In this document: piece after piece, positions 48,039 to 60,300 of the stretch
Layout of the letters: each line of letters begins with the position of its first letter
How positions within the stretch are numbered: position 1 is the first letter of the stretch
Assembly: GCF_013705725.1 (NCBI RefSeq)
Contig: NZ_CP055481.1
Coordinates: 3,410,001 to 3,474,000 of the forward strand
Origin: Klebsiella sp. RHBSTW-00484
GTDB lineage: Bacteria > Pseudomonadota > Gammaproteobacteria > Enterobacterales > Enterobacteriaceae
DNA length: 64,000 nt
Direction: 5' to 3'
Made by a program: the position numbers and the translations under genes
The notes under the pieces: model-generated
Told to the model about the DNA's origin: nothing
What the model saw: only the letters and a program-made list of their open reading frames with translations
Database searches by the model: none

Positions 48039-50756
48039 ATGAGCAATAGGAATTTCGCTACTAGGATGTCATGCTTTTCCTTAGTTTCTGCAATTGAAAC
48101 AGATCTTCGTTCGGTGATAATCGGTGAATTGCCCGAATGTTATTCGGAGTATTTACCTACCGATGTTGTTAAAGTAGCTAAAGAAAGGTATTTAGAACAT
48201 AAAAAAGAAGTTTTCTCTAAAGATGTCGATCTTTTAGAGTTGTTGGACTTTATAGATTTTTATGACTTAAGTAAAATCTTACATAAAATTACTGACATTC
48301 AGACATTTTCAACAAAAGAAGACCTGAAAAGCATAGCGTTTAATTTAGAAAAATTAAGTGCATGTAGAAACAGAATTTGTCACTCTAGACCTTTAGAACC
48401 AAATGACTTTTCAAGTTTACTTGATTTTTCTAATGAGCTTAAAAATGTAGGTAATGTATATGACTGGAAAAATATACATATCGCATTAAAAAACCTAAAC
48501 AATCCGTCTTTTGCTTTGTCCTTAGAAATCCCTTCATTTTGGAGAGTCAATACAAAAAATATTAGCAATAATCTTCCTTTGCCTGAATTTGATGATACTG
48601 GGTTCATAGGAAGAGATAAAGATAGAAAATCCATAACTAAACTATTAAATTCCAACACAAAAATAATTTCAATTGTTGGGGAAGGCGGTGTTGGTAAAAC
48701 TGCTTTAGCACAACGTTGTTTGTATGACATATTAGAGCTTTGTGAACTTGATGATAATAAAGAACCTTCTTTCGATATCATTGTATGGGTATCGTTGAAA
48801 ACCAATCGATTAACTTCTAATGGTAGTGGTCAAATTAAGAATGCCATTACCAATTGTAGCGGATTGTTCCAAGATATAGCGCTTAACCTTTCCGGTGTGT
48901 CTAACTCGTCAATGGAGCAAGATTTAGAAGAAATACTCGAATACATGGAGCAATTCAAGGTATTACTTTGTATTGATAATATGGAAACCATTTCAAGCTC
49001 AGAGGTTAGAAACTTTTTAGCTGAAATACCGAACAACTCCAAAGTACTAATAACCACCAGAATTGGACTTGGTGAAATTGAATACCGATATAAATTAGAC
49101 AAGTTAGATGATAAACCATCAGTCGAACTGATGCGTAATATGTCTAGACTCCTTAATTTAGATAAACTTTACAAAAAAAAATCAGATGCATTAAGCGATC
49201 TTTGTCGGATATTGTACAACAACCCTCTTTTGATAAAATGGTATGTTCTGGCTGTTGCTGCTGGAAGTAGTAATTCAGAGTTAATTAATAAAAAAACCAC
49301 TAACTTTCAAGATGCTCTTGCATTTTGCTTTGAAAATCTTTATGACAAACTTGGTGATGTTGAGAAAGAAGCAATATCAGTCATAGCCTGTATTAGAAAA
49401 CCTGTTTCTGCTGTTGAATTAAGATTTTACCTTAGTGATATCAACGAAATAAAAATTGAAGAGGCACTTCACCAACTGCATAACTCAAGTATGTTAATTT
49501 CCTCTGAAGATAAAAAGTCACAAGGAGGACAAGTTTATAGTCTCACCGGAGTGGCTGAAGAGTATATAAATAGTATAAGGCCAGTTTCTACTGAAACCTA
49601 TAAAAAAGTTAAAGACAAAAGGAAAGAGCTTCAGGTGATTGTGGATGAAGCAAATGTACAAAAAAACCACTACAATTATGATTTAAACGTGATTTATTGG
49701 ACGACTAAAGATGAAAAAATATGTTCAATATATTTAAAAAAAGCGTTAAGCGAAGCTAGGAAAGGGGATTTTGCAAGTGCTTTAAGCAATGTTAATCAAG
49801 CCAAACAACTTATGCCTGGTTTTTCAGAATGCAATCGAATTCATAGTTTCCTTCTCAAGGATACTTCACCATTTCTTGCCGAAACGGAAATGGAAGCAGC
49901 TATAGATCTTAACCCTCTTTCAGTGATCTCAAGATATGCGTATGCACAATTTTTAATTTCTGAGGATGAATTTGAAAGAGCAAATGAGCAAATTGATGAA
50001 GCCTTGAAAATAGATAGTGAAGATATTGCTTTAAAAACATGCAAGGCATGGATTCTGACTCTTATGGGAGATTATAAAAACGCTTCTTCGCTATATGAGG
50101 AATTAATCCCATTACAATCATCTAGGCATCGCAAGTTTCGAATTAGCACATATGATCAAGCTAGTTCATGTTACCGAAGGATGACTGAGATCCTTTTCAA
50201 AGATCATGATTATTTAGAAGCCAAAAAAAGCTTACAACGCTCCATGGAAATAATTGAGCAAGCCGTCAACTCTGGTGATTATGACCATGGAACTATCAAT
50301 AAGCTTATGGACATATTAGATAGCGCCCTTATTTTTAGCAATAAGACAGATGACAAGTCAATTATAGAAGATATAATTTCCTTTATCGCGGCAAATAGTG
50401 AAACGTTAAATGTACGTTCGATTCAAGCATTAAGAAAAGGCCTTGAGATATTTATTAAAAGTTGTGATTCAAAAACTGAAAAAGAAATAGATAAAATATT
50501 AAACTCTTTAATATCAGGAAGCAAAGAAATATCATCAGAGCGTGTTTTAGGAACGATTGAGAATACTGTATCTACAGGTAGAGGGGTTTCATATGGTTTT
50601 TTAACAGATATTGACAATGTTAAATATTTTTTCCCAAGAAGTGAACTGGTGCCTAAAGATCTACTCGATATTGAATCATCACAGATGAATGTAACTTTTA
50701 TTCCCGGAGAGTCAGAAAGGGGGAAATGTGCATTTAGCATTCGGAAAAGAGATTAA
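48039..50756 (+). CDS. HEPN-NB-ARC/STAND-TPR-cold-shock-like protein, candidate anti-phage NLR
   Basis: 905 residues, with GGAG 5 bases before the ATG. Visible order: a helical N-terminal domain with the HEPN RNase motif RN-x3-H (Arg110, Asn111, His115; CRNRICHSRP); an NB-ARC/STAND ATPase starting FIGRDKDRKSI, with Walker A GEGGVGKT (214-221), Walker B VLLCIDN (308-314), sensor LITTR (337-341) and a GLPL-like NNPLLIK (394-400); a winged-helix-like part; TPR-like repeats at about 570-790; and a C-terminal cold-shock/OB-like segment from about 833 (GTIENTVSTGRGVSYGF, YFFPRSEL). No transmembrane segment. STAND ATPases with nuclease effectors are known bacterial defence proteins (Avs, bNACHT). 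That this one senses phage and cuts RNA is inference. The DNA is strongly AT-rich and the gene sits alone between decayed SOS genes of a prophage. Confidence 0.8.
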   Translation: MSNRNFATRMSCFSLVSAIETDLRSVIIGELPECYSEYLPTDVVKVAKERYLEHKKEVFSKDVDLLELLDFIDFYDLSKILHKITDIQTFSTKEDLKSIAFNLEKLSACRNRICHSRPLEPNDFSSLLDFSNELKNVGNVYDWKNIHIALKNLNNPSFALSLEIPSFWRVNTKNISNNLPLPEFDDTGFIGRDKDRKSITKLLNSNTKIISIVGEGGVGKTALAQRCLYDILELCELDDNKEPSFDIIVWVSLKTNRLTSNGSGQIKNAITNCSGLFQDIALNLSGVSNSSMEQDLEEILEYMEQFKVLLCIDNMETISSSEVRNFLAEIPNNSKVLITTRIGLGEIEYRYKLDKLDDKPSVELMRNMSRLLNLDKLYKKKSDALSDLCRILYNNPLLIKWYVLAVAAGSSNSELINKKTTNFQDALAFCFENLYDKLGDVEKEAISVIACIRKPVSAVELRFYLSDINEIKIEEALHQLHNSSMLISSEDKKSQGGQVYSLTGVAEEYINSIRPVSTETYKKVKDKRKELQVIVDEANVQKNHYNYDLNVIYWTTKDEKICSIYLKKALSEARKGDFASALSNVNQAKQLMPGFSECNRIHSFLLKDTSPFLAETEMEAAIDLNPLSVISRYAYAQFLISEDEFERANEQIDEALKIDSEDIALKTCKAWILTLMGDYKNASSLYEELIPLQSSRHRKFRISTYDQASSCYRRMTEILFKDHDYLEAKKSLQRSMEIIEQAVNSGDYDHGTINKLMDILDSALIFSNKTDDKSIIEDIISFIAANSETLNVRSIQALRKGLEIFIKSCDSKTEKEIDKILNSLISGSKEISSERVLGTIENTVSTGRGVSYGFLTDIDNVKYFFPRSELVPKDLLDIESSQMNVTFIPGESERGKCAFSIRKRD

Positions 50757-50794
50757 AAAATAAGTCATTACTAATTTTTTAACTTGCTAGTATT

Positions 50795-50823
50795 CCCAGT
50801 CATTCTTTGATGAGATGACTGGG
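50795..50823 (+). terminator. Hairpin after the STAND gene
   Basis: 9-bp perfect inverted repeat CCCAGTCAT (50795-50803) and ATGACTGGG (50815-50823), 39 bases past the stop. There is no T-run, so it may be a weak terminator or 3' stabiliser. Confidence 0.45.
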
Positions 50824-50980
50824 TTACGAAATTGTCAACAAATTTAAGTATCTAACCATCATACACCGCTTATAACTCATACTAACGTATATCAAGTGTA
50901 AATACGTCTGTTCCTCGCTCTAAGCGGACTCCGTTAGCAGTAGAACCAGCAATAGTACAATACCATATTAATGGACTGAA

Positions 50981-51234
50981 TCACCTGACTTTGAGCAAGT
51001 TACTGTATCTCGTCGTATAACGAGGCGATAGCATTTCTCGTTTCTCTGCCAAGCTGTTTGGATCCCCTGTCCTGCAAAATATAAAGTTCCCCTTCCGTCC
51101 TTCGCATTGAGATGGTCAAGAGCTTTCATCAGTTTCTCACTGTTATGCCGAGGAGCGTTATCGTCAAACAAGTTTAGTTGGGCCACGCCCTGACTGTAGA
51201 AATCGCCCATCATCACACCTGCTTTCTGGTACCT
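50981..51234 (-). pseudogene. umuC: umuC C-terminal remnant (DUF4113 region)
   Basis: Reads RYQKAGVMMGDFYSQGVAQL, LFDDNAPRHNSEKLMKALDH and LYFAGQGIQTAWQ. A two-base loss then shifts frame, after which KREMLSPRYTTRYSNLLKV and stop follow in the other frame. This is the C-terminus of the error-prone polymerase V subunit UmuC. No 5' part is present, so it is a truncated and frameshifted relic of a prophage or plasmid SOS operon. Confidence 0.85.
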
Positions 51235-51287
51235 GTGTCTAGATCACGCTCTAACTCCCAGAGCTACGACTCATCTTTCTATTCATC

Positions 51288-51310
51288 AAGGGGCCAGATG
51301 GCCCCTTTTT
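51288..51310. terminator. Terminator downstream of the tail-tip gene
   Basis: 8-bp stem AAGGGGCC (51288-51295) and GGCCCCTT (51300-51307) with a 4-base loop, just past the tail gene stop. The T-run (TTTTTCT) is on the plus-strand side, so it fits plus-strand termination best but can form a hairpin on either RNA. Confidence 0.6.
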
Positions 51311-51318
51311 CTATCCTC

Positions 51319-54300
51319 CTAGTCACTTGATGCACCGCGAATAATATTGGAATTTCGGGAAGCAAATGCGTGGAAGCGGGACAAAATAGCGCCTTTCATA
51401 CTGCCGTTGCGGTCCAGATAATATCCGTAACGCACGACAGTCTGGCCAGTACCTGCGGGAACAACGAAGTCCATAGACTGGACCTTCATCGAGTCGCCTT
51501 CTTGCGCATACAAAATGCCGTCAATACTGATTGCACACGTCATAGCGCCACCACCTGATGTCGCGCCGGCGGTGCGCATCAGGATGCAATAGCCCGGTTC
51601 AGCGGAAAAATCACCTGAACCTGAAATATTGATTTTGTCATCCTGACGTAACGCTCCAACCAGTTGAACTCGCTGTGCGAATGGCTGACGATCTACGACC
51701 ATCAGGTCATACCATACCCATGTTGCCTTAGGGATGGAACGTGATCGATGCTGGGCGATATTGATACCATACGCACCAACATCACCGACAATCTTCGCCG
51801 CCTGAACTGTTCCCAGAACATTGCAGTTTTCACGGATGGTGACGTTATTAAATTCACCACCATCTGCATAGACGGTGCCGCGAAACCTCCCGTTATTGAA
51901 CAGGCAGGCTCCATCTTTGGAGACGAGCCAGCCTGTCGAACCATCAGCCCAGTTATAGTTACTGGAACAAATGAAATCGCCAATTTTCGCGTTATCAATA
52001 GAGCCATTTTTAATACGGGCCGAATCAATGTAGAGCTCGTTACCCTCAGCAATCATCACCGGCACAGCGGATTTGCTGTTGCGGTTGAACAGTGAGAACC
52101 GATCAGCGTATAGGATCATGTCGCTGGTATCGCCATCACTCCCCAGCACGATACCCGCACCGACTTTCTTCCCGTTGTTGGTCTCAACCTTGATGCTGTA
52201 CATCGAGTTGAGCTTGCCGTTCGTGTCAGCCAACGTCTGCCCATGCGCCTGCACCGTAGATGACAGGTTGCCCACTGTACTGTTCAGGCTGGTCAGACTG
52301 GTGGCCGCAGACTCAATTTTGCCTTCAGCCTGCGTGACTCGTGTCGACAACGAGTTAACCGCACCGACGTCCGCCTTATTCCCCAGACTGTTCTGCAGAC
52401 TGGTGATCGACTGGCCCTGAGAGGTAATTTTCCCCTCATCATTCGTAACCCGGGTCGTCAACGCGCTGATCGCCGATGCGTTCACGTTGTTGGCAACTTC
52501 ATCGGTTACATCAAGACAAAATGCATCATCGAGATAGAGATAGCCGGCTGACAAACTGGAACGAATTGAAACAATCAGCGAGGCATCTGCTGCAGGTTTA
52601 TAATCGGCACTAATCTGCGTCCATGATGTACCGACATTGGAACCAGATAGCGGGATGTCTTTCACAAGCCCGCTGGCATTTCGGATGCTCACTTTCGTGT
52701 TATCCGGATTGCTGACAGCAAAGTCACCCGATTTTCGCGCCCAGACGCCTACACGATAAGTCCGGCCGCCCACCATATTCACGGTTTGATCACAGGCAGT
52801 TGAACCACTGGCGGTTTTGGTTGCCTGGATGATCAATTTCCCGCTTTTCGGATTCTGCGCAGCTAGCGTAGTCCATCCATCATTCGACCAGCCATCAAAC
52901 CCGCGCTCAAATGAATTATTCGCCAGCATGTTCGTCGGCATAGATTTAGCCGCATCGGCATCCTGCTGTACCGCTGAAATGCTGTTATTCAGGCTAGTGA
53001 TTGACTGGCCCTGGCTTTCGAGTTTGTTCTCCGCCTGCGTGACCCGGTTCGTTAGCGTGTTGACCGCCGAAGCATCCGCTTTTTTCGCAATCTCCGTATT
53101 CGCAGACGACAGGCTACCCTGCAGGCTGGTGATCGACTGGCCCTGGCTGGCCAGCGTATTCCCCTGCTGCGTCACGGTGTTCTGCAGCGCCTGCAGCGCG
53201 GTGGCATCGGCTTTCTTACTGACGTTGGTATTCGTCGTCGACAGGTCGTTCTGCAGCTTCGTGAGCGACTGCCCCTGGCTGGAGAGGGTCCCTTCAGCGT
53301 TGCTGACACGGCTAGTCAGGCCACTTATCGCACCAGCGTTGGCAGCAATTTTCGCTTCGTCGGTAATATCCACGACATAAAAATCGTCGACGTACATTTC
53401 GCCGGCTGACAACGACGCCCAGATCGCCGCTTCAACTGTTGCATCAGCTGCGGCCGTCCAGCTGCCGTTGACTTCTACCCATGTTGCCCCCGTCGGCAAA
53501 TCTGCCGTGATAAAGTTGGCACCATAGATAATCGAACCGCTGGTATCGCCAATTCGCAGCTTGTGATAGGACTGATCCGCTGTGGCCGCCGCAGTGTTAC
53601 GACGGGCAAAAACACCGACCCGATAGGTCCGGCCGGCTTTGACATCGATGCGCTGAGCAATGGTCGATTTACCAACGCCACAACGTGCAATCATGCCGCC
53701 ACTATGCGGTGATGCGGCCGAACTGAATGTCGCTGGCCCGGATATCGTCCAGCTTTTGCTGCCTAACTCAAAACCACTGTTTACGAGCATGTTGCCCGCT
53801 ACGGCGGCGCCAGCGGCCGCATCATTCTGCAGCGCGGCCACATCGTTCTGTGTCGCGCTGAGGCTGTTGTTCAGCTGCGTCAGGCTGCTGCCCTGGCTGG
53901 TCAGCGTGTTCCCCTGCTGCGTCACCGTGTTCTGCAGCGCCGACAGCGCGCTCGCGTCCGCCTTTTTACTGACGTTCGCGTTCGTCGTCGACAGGTCGCC
54001 GTTCAACTTCGTGATAGCGCTGTTCGCAGCGGTGATGTCCTTGCCCTGCTGCGTCACCGTGTTCTGCAGCGTCTGCAGTGCGCTCGCGTCCGCCTTTTTG
54101 CTGACGTTCGCGTTCGTCGTCGACAGGCCGTTTTCCAGCGCCGTGGTCCGGTTCCCGATGCTGCTTAACGTATCGCCCTGCTGGCTGACTTTCGTCGTCA
54201 AGGATTCAACCGCAGACGCCGTGGCGTCCGCTGTCGCCTGAGCGTTAGCCGCTGCCGTTATGTTGCGGCAATGCCAGTCCGTGACATACCAAATCGTGCT

Positions 54301-57300
54301 GAACGGTGCGCTCTGGGAAATTTGCAGGAACGGGCGGAAAAATCCTTTCGCGGCAACCGCCGCGGTTACGGTCCAGCGCCAGGTGGTACGAACCCACGTA
54401 GCGCCGGCTGCAGCTGAAACGGAACCACCAGAGTTTGCAGCCGCGATCCCGCCAGCGGGTGATCCCGATGAACCAACGTACAGATTGAACGCTGCCGTGC
54501 CCGTACCGCATGCCACCAGAGCCGAAAACTCGATAACATCACCGGCAGTTGCCACGATGTTGTTCATGTTTGGAATGTGATCGCGGCTGGCCAGCCGCGT
54601 AGCGTACTTAAACGGGCACCCTGCCGGCACACCCTCGGCGTCCGTGGACACAACGTTATAACCCATCTGGTTATAGGCCGGGTCAAACGTCGGGTTGGGG
54701 ATCAAATCATCCCCTGCCGCTTTTGCTGCAGTAATCGCGGCTGTCAGCGAGGTGATGTTGCTGTTCGCCGCCGTCATCCCGCTTTCCGTTTTCTCAACGC
54801 GGCCGGTCAGCGATGTCAGCGCGCTCTGATCCGCCTTTTTGCTCACGTCGTTGTTAGTGCTGGCCAGGTCATTCTGCAGCTTCGTAATCGACTGGCTCTG
54901 ACTGGCCAGCTTGCCCTCCGCCGAATCCACCCGGCTGGTCAGGTCACTGACTGCCGACGCGTTCGCTTTTTTCGCCACGCCATTTGACGAAAAAACGTCA
55001 ACGTTGCGGAGATACAGGCGGGCACTGGTTGCCGGCGCCCAGCTGCCGGCCGCGAATCGCAGATAGACAAAATTACCGGCGAAATTATCCGGGATCGTCA
55101 GCGCGATACTTTTCGTCTTCCAGCTGGTCGTCACGCTACCCAGCCAGGATGCCTGCGATGCCAGCCACGTTATTGGATTGCCTAAATCGGTAATAACCCC
55201 GACCGTATCCGCCGATACGCTCGTGATGGCCTCGGAGGATTTCATTTCGAACGACAGCGTCAGCGTGGTGCCGGCTTCAACCGGGATTCGTGTCGTGTTA
55301 GCAACGCGAATGGACCCGGTGGTCGTCCGCAACGCCTTCTCGCCCGCATCATAGGTAAACGCCGATCCGGTTCCGGAATCATCCCAGAACGAGGCATCCA
55401 CGTTCAGCCCACCATTGCTGATCAGGCTACCCTCGGCCAGCGAGTTTTTCAGCATCGTCAGCTGAGCGCCCTGGGCGGTAATTGTCCCTTCGGCATCGGT
55501 AACGCGGTTGGTCAGCGCTGTGACCGCGGTCCCATCCGCCTTTTTCGCAATGTTCGCATTCGCCGATGACAAACCACCCTGCAGACTGGTGATCGCCTGT
55601 CCCTGGCTGTCCAGCGTGCCCCCTTGCTGCGTCACGGTGTTCTGCAACGTCTGCAGGGCGGTGGCGTCCGCCTTTTTCGCAATGTTGCCGTTGGCCGTGG
55701 ACAGATCATTCTTCAGTTGGGTAATCGACTGGCCCTGGCTGGTCAGCGTATTGCCCTGCTGGGTTACTGTCGTCTGCAACTGACTAATCGCGCCAGTATT
55801 TGCCTCGGTATTGATACGTTCGGTGACATCAATGACATAAAAATCGTCGAAATAACGATTACCTGCTGTCAGATAGTTGTTCAATGTGACAGGAAGGCTG
55901 GCGGTCTCCGTGGCTTTCCACACCTTGCTGAACTTAGTCCAGTCGGTGCCGGCGCCGGTATAGGGGATCTCAAGCACCGGATTACCCGCGCTGTTACCGA
56001 TCCGCAGCTTATTGTTGCCGGCACCATTATCCGTTGTGCCGGCGACCTGTTTAACCCACACGCCGACGTCATAGGTGCGGTCTTTGACAAAATCGATGTT
56101 CTGCCCCGGCACCACACTGCCCGTATCAATTTTCAGTGCTCGGGCGCCGGAGTGCGGCGCCTGGACTTCCACCACCGTGCTCTTCGCTGAGATGCCAATA
56201 TAACCGTCGGTGCCGCGCTCAAACGACGGGTTAACGATCAGGTTGCCCGGCATTTTCCCGGACGCATCGGCGTCGGCCTGCACGCTATTCAGGGTGTTAT
56301 TCAGGCTGGTGATGCTTTCGCTTTGGCTTGAAAGTTTTCCTTCCGCCTCTGTTACGCGGCTTGTCAGATTGCTGACCGCGCCCGCGTCCGCCTTTTTACT
56401 GACGTTCGCATTTGTCGTCGACAGATCACTATTCAGCTTCGTGATGGCGCTGTTCGCGGCGGTGATGTCCTTGCCCTGCTGCGTCACGGTGTTCTGCAGC
56501 GTCTGAACGGTGCTGGCATCCGCCTTTTTCGCAATCTCCGTATTCGCAGATGACAGGCTACCCTGCAGGCTGGTGATCGACTGGCCCTGGCTGGCCAGCG
56601 TATTCCCCTGCTGGGTCACCGTGTTCTGCAGCGTCTGCAACGCGCTCGCATCCGCCTTTTTGTCGACGTTGGTGTTCGTCGTCGACAGGTCGTTCTGCAG
56701 CTTTGTAAGCGACTGGCTCTGGCTGGTGATGGCCCCTTCCGCGTTGCTTACCCGACTTGTCAGACCGCTGATTGCGCCAGCGTTGGCCGTAATGTTCGTT
56801 TCGTCGGTAACATCGACGAGATACAAATCATCAAAATACTGCTCGCCGGCACTCGCAGAGGTTCGAATAGAAATCTCAAATCGCGCATCACTCGATGGTG
56901 CATAGGTACGGCTAAACTCGGTCCAGATATTCCCCGTATCCATGCCAGAGATCTTGAACTGCAGGTCGGTGATGATAGAGCCATCTGTGCGGCCAATGCG
57001 CAGCTTGTTGTTACTCTGGTTCGAGATAACAGTACCTGCTTTGCAGCGGGCAAAAACGCCCAGCTTATAGGTGCGCCCGGCTTTCATATCTACCAGTTGA
57101 CCAACGGCTGTATCACCGGTAGTGGTGCGCAGAATTTTAGCGCCACTGCGCGGTGCAGCAGCATCAACGACCGCATAATTTCCGGACAACGTTGTCCAGC
57201 TGGCCAGGCCTCGCTCGAAACCACTGTTTACGAGCATGTTACCCGGTACGGCTGCGCCGGCGGCCGCATCATTCTGCAGCGCGGCCACGTCGTTCTGTGT

Positions 57301-60300
57301 CGCGCTGAGGCTGTTGTTCAGCTGCGTCAGGCTACTGCCCTGGCTGGTTAGTGTGTTCCCCTGCTGCGTCACCGTGTTCTGCAGCGCCGACAGCGCGCTC
57401 GCGTCCGCCTTTTTACTGACGTTCGCGTTCGTCGTGGACAGGTCGCCGTTCAACTTCGTGATGGCGCTGTTCGCGGAGGTGATGTCCTTGCCCTGCTGCG
57501 TCACCGTGTTCTGCAGCGTCTGCAGTGCGCTCGCGTCCGCCTTTTTGCTGACGTTCGCGTTCGTCGTCGACAGGCCGTTTTCCAGCGCCGTGGTCCGGTT
57601 CCCGATGCTGCTTAACGTATCACCCTGCTGGCTGACTTTCGTCGTTAGTGAATCAACCGCAGACGCCGTGGCGTCCGCTGTCGCCTGAGCGTTAGCCGCT
57701 GCCGTTATGTTGCGGCAGTTCCAGTCCGTTACATACCAGGTCGTACCGAACGGACTGCTCTGGCTAATCTGCAGAAACGGTTTAAAGTATCCGCCACGAT
57801 CAAGCATCGCTTGATTCACCGTCACCTGCCATTTAGTTCGGCGCCATGTCACTCCGTTAGAAGCTGTTACACCGCCACCAGAGGTGTACGCGGAATAGCC
57901 GCCAGATGGGCCACCCGATGTACCGATGTAGAATTGAAATGACGCCGTACCGCCCGCTTTGACCGCTACCAGCGCGTTAATGTCGAAAACGTCCCCCAGC
58001 TTAGCCGGCCAGGAATTAATGCCCGGGATATGATCGCGCGCTGAGATTTTTGCCGCATATTTAAATGGGCATCCTGCCGGAACGTCTGGATCGTCTGCTG
58101 TGTTTACAACTGTATAGCCCATCTGGTGATAGGCCGGGTCAAACGTCGGGTTGGGGATCAAATCATCCCCTGCCGCTTTCGCTGCAGTAATCGCGGCGGT
58201 CAGCGAGGTGATGTTGCTGTTCGCCGCCGTCATCCCGCTTTCCGTTTTCTCAACGCGGCCGGTCAGCGATGTCAGCGCGCTCTGATCCGCCTTTTTGCTC
58301 ACGTCGTTGTTAGTGCTGGCCAGGTCATTCTGCAGCCTCGTAATCGACTGTCCCTGGCTGGTCAGCGTCCCTTCCGCCGAATCCACCCGGCTGGTCAGGT
58401 CACTGACTGCCGACGCGTTCGCTTTTTTCGCCACGCCGTTTGACGAAAAAACGTCAACGTTGCGGAGATACAGGCGGGCACTGGTTGCCGGCGCCCAGCT
58501 GCCGGCCGCGAATCGCAGATAGACAAAATTCCCGATGAAATTATCCGGGATCGTCAGCGCGATACTTTTCGTCTGCCAGCTGGTCGTCACGCCACCCAGC
58601 CACGGCGACACCGAGACCAGCCAGCCCGTTGGATTACCCAGATCAGTGATAACCCCGACAGTGTCCGACGACACGCTCGTGATGGCCTCGGAGGATTTCA
58701 TCTCGAACGACAACATCAGCGTGGTGCCGGCTTCAACCGGGATTCGTGTCGTGTTAGCAACGCGAATGGACCCGGTGGTCGTCCGCAGCGCCTTCTCGCC
58801 CGCATCATATGTGAACGCGGAGCCAGGTCCGGAGTTATCCCAGAATGAGGCATCCACGTTCAGCCCGCCATTGCTGATCAGGCTGCCCTCGGCCAGCGAA
58901 TTTTTCAGCATCGTCAGCTGAGCGCCCAGGGCGGTGATCCCCCCTTCAGCTTCAGTCACGCGGTTGGTCAGCGCTGTGACCGCTCTCCCATCCGCCTTTT
59001 TCGCGATGTTCGCATTCGCCGATGACAAACCACCCTGCAGACTGGTGATCGCCTGTCCCTGGCTGTCCAGCGTGCCCCCCTGCTGCGTCACGGTGTTCTG
59101 CAGCGTCTGCAGGGCGGTGGCATCTGCCTTTTTCGCAATGTTGCCGTTGGCCGTGGACAGATCATTCTTCAGCTGGGTAATCGACTGGCCCTGGCTGATC
59201 AGCGTATTGCCCTGCTGGGTTACTGTCGTCTGCAACTGACTAATCGCGCCAGTATTTGCCTCGGTATTGATACGATCGGTGACATCAATGACATAAAGGT
59301 CGTCAAAATAACGATTACCGGCTGTCAGATAGTTGTTCAGCGTGACGGGAAGACTTCCGGTCTCCGTGGCTTTCCACACCTTGCTGAATTTTGTCCAGCC
59401 GGTGCCGGCGCCGGTATACGGGATCTCAAGCACCGGATTACCCGCGCTGTTACCGATCCGCAGCTTATTGTTGCCGGCGCCATTATCCGTTGTGCCGGCG
59501 ACCTGTTTAACCCACACGCCGACGTCATAGGTGCGGTCTTTGACAAAATCGATGTTCTGCCCCGGCGCCACACTGCCCGTATCAATTTTCAGTGCTCGGG
59601 CGCCGGAGTGCGGCGCCTGGACTTCCACCACCGTGCTCTTCGCTGAGATGCCAATATAACCGTCTGTGCCGCGCTCAAACGACGGGTTAACGATCAGGTT
59701 GCCCGGCATTTTCCCGGACGCATCGGCGTCGGCCTGCACGCTATTCAGGGTGTTATTCAGGCTGGTAATGCTTTCGCTTTGGCTTGAAAGTTTTCCTTCA
59801 GCCTCTGTTACGCGGCTTGTCAGATTGCTGACAGCTCCGGCATCCGCTTTACCCGCCAGGGAGTTTTGCAGGGATGTAATAGCACTCCCCTGGCTGGTCA
59901 GCGTGCCCCCTTGCTGCGTGACGGTGTTCTGCAGCGACTGCAGGGCGCTGGCATCAGCTTTCCCGGAGATGCTGTTATTCAGTTGAGTGATCTGCTGACC
60001 CTGAGACGTGATTTTTCCTTCTGCCGACTCCACCCGGCTCGTCAGCGCACTGGTGGCGCTGGCATTCGCCGCGATCGCTTTCTCATCCGTGATATCGATA
60101 AAGAACGCATCATCGAGATAGAGATAGCCCGCACTCAGGGATGTTCTCAGGGAGAAGACCATCGTTGAATCAACCGTGGCCCTATGCTCGCCAGTGAACA
60201 ACGTCCATCCACCTGCTATGTCCGCAGCGGGCATCATCACATCTACAACTGGCCCGGTAGAATTGCGCAGGCTGAGTTTCGTATTGCTGGGATTGCTGAT

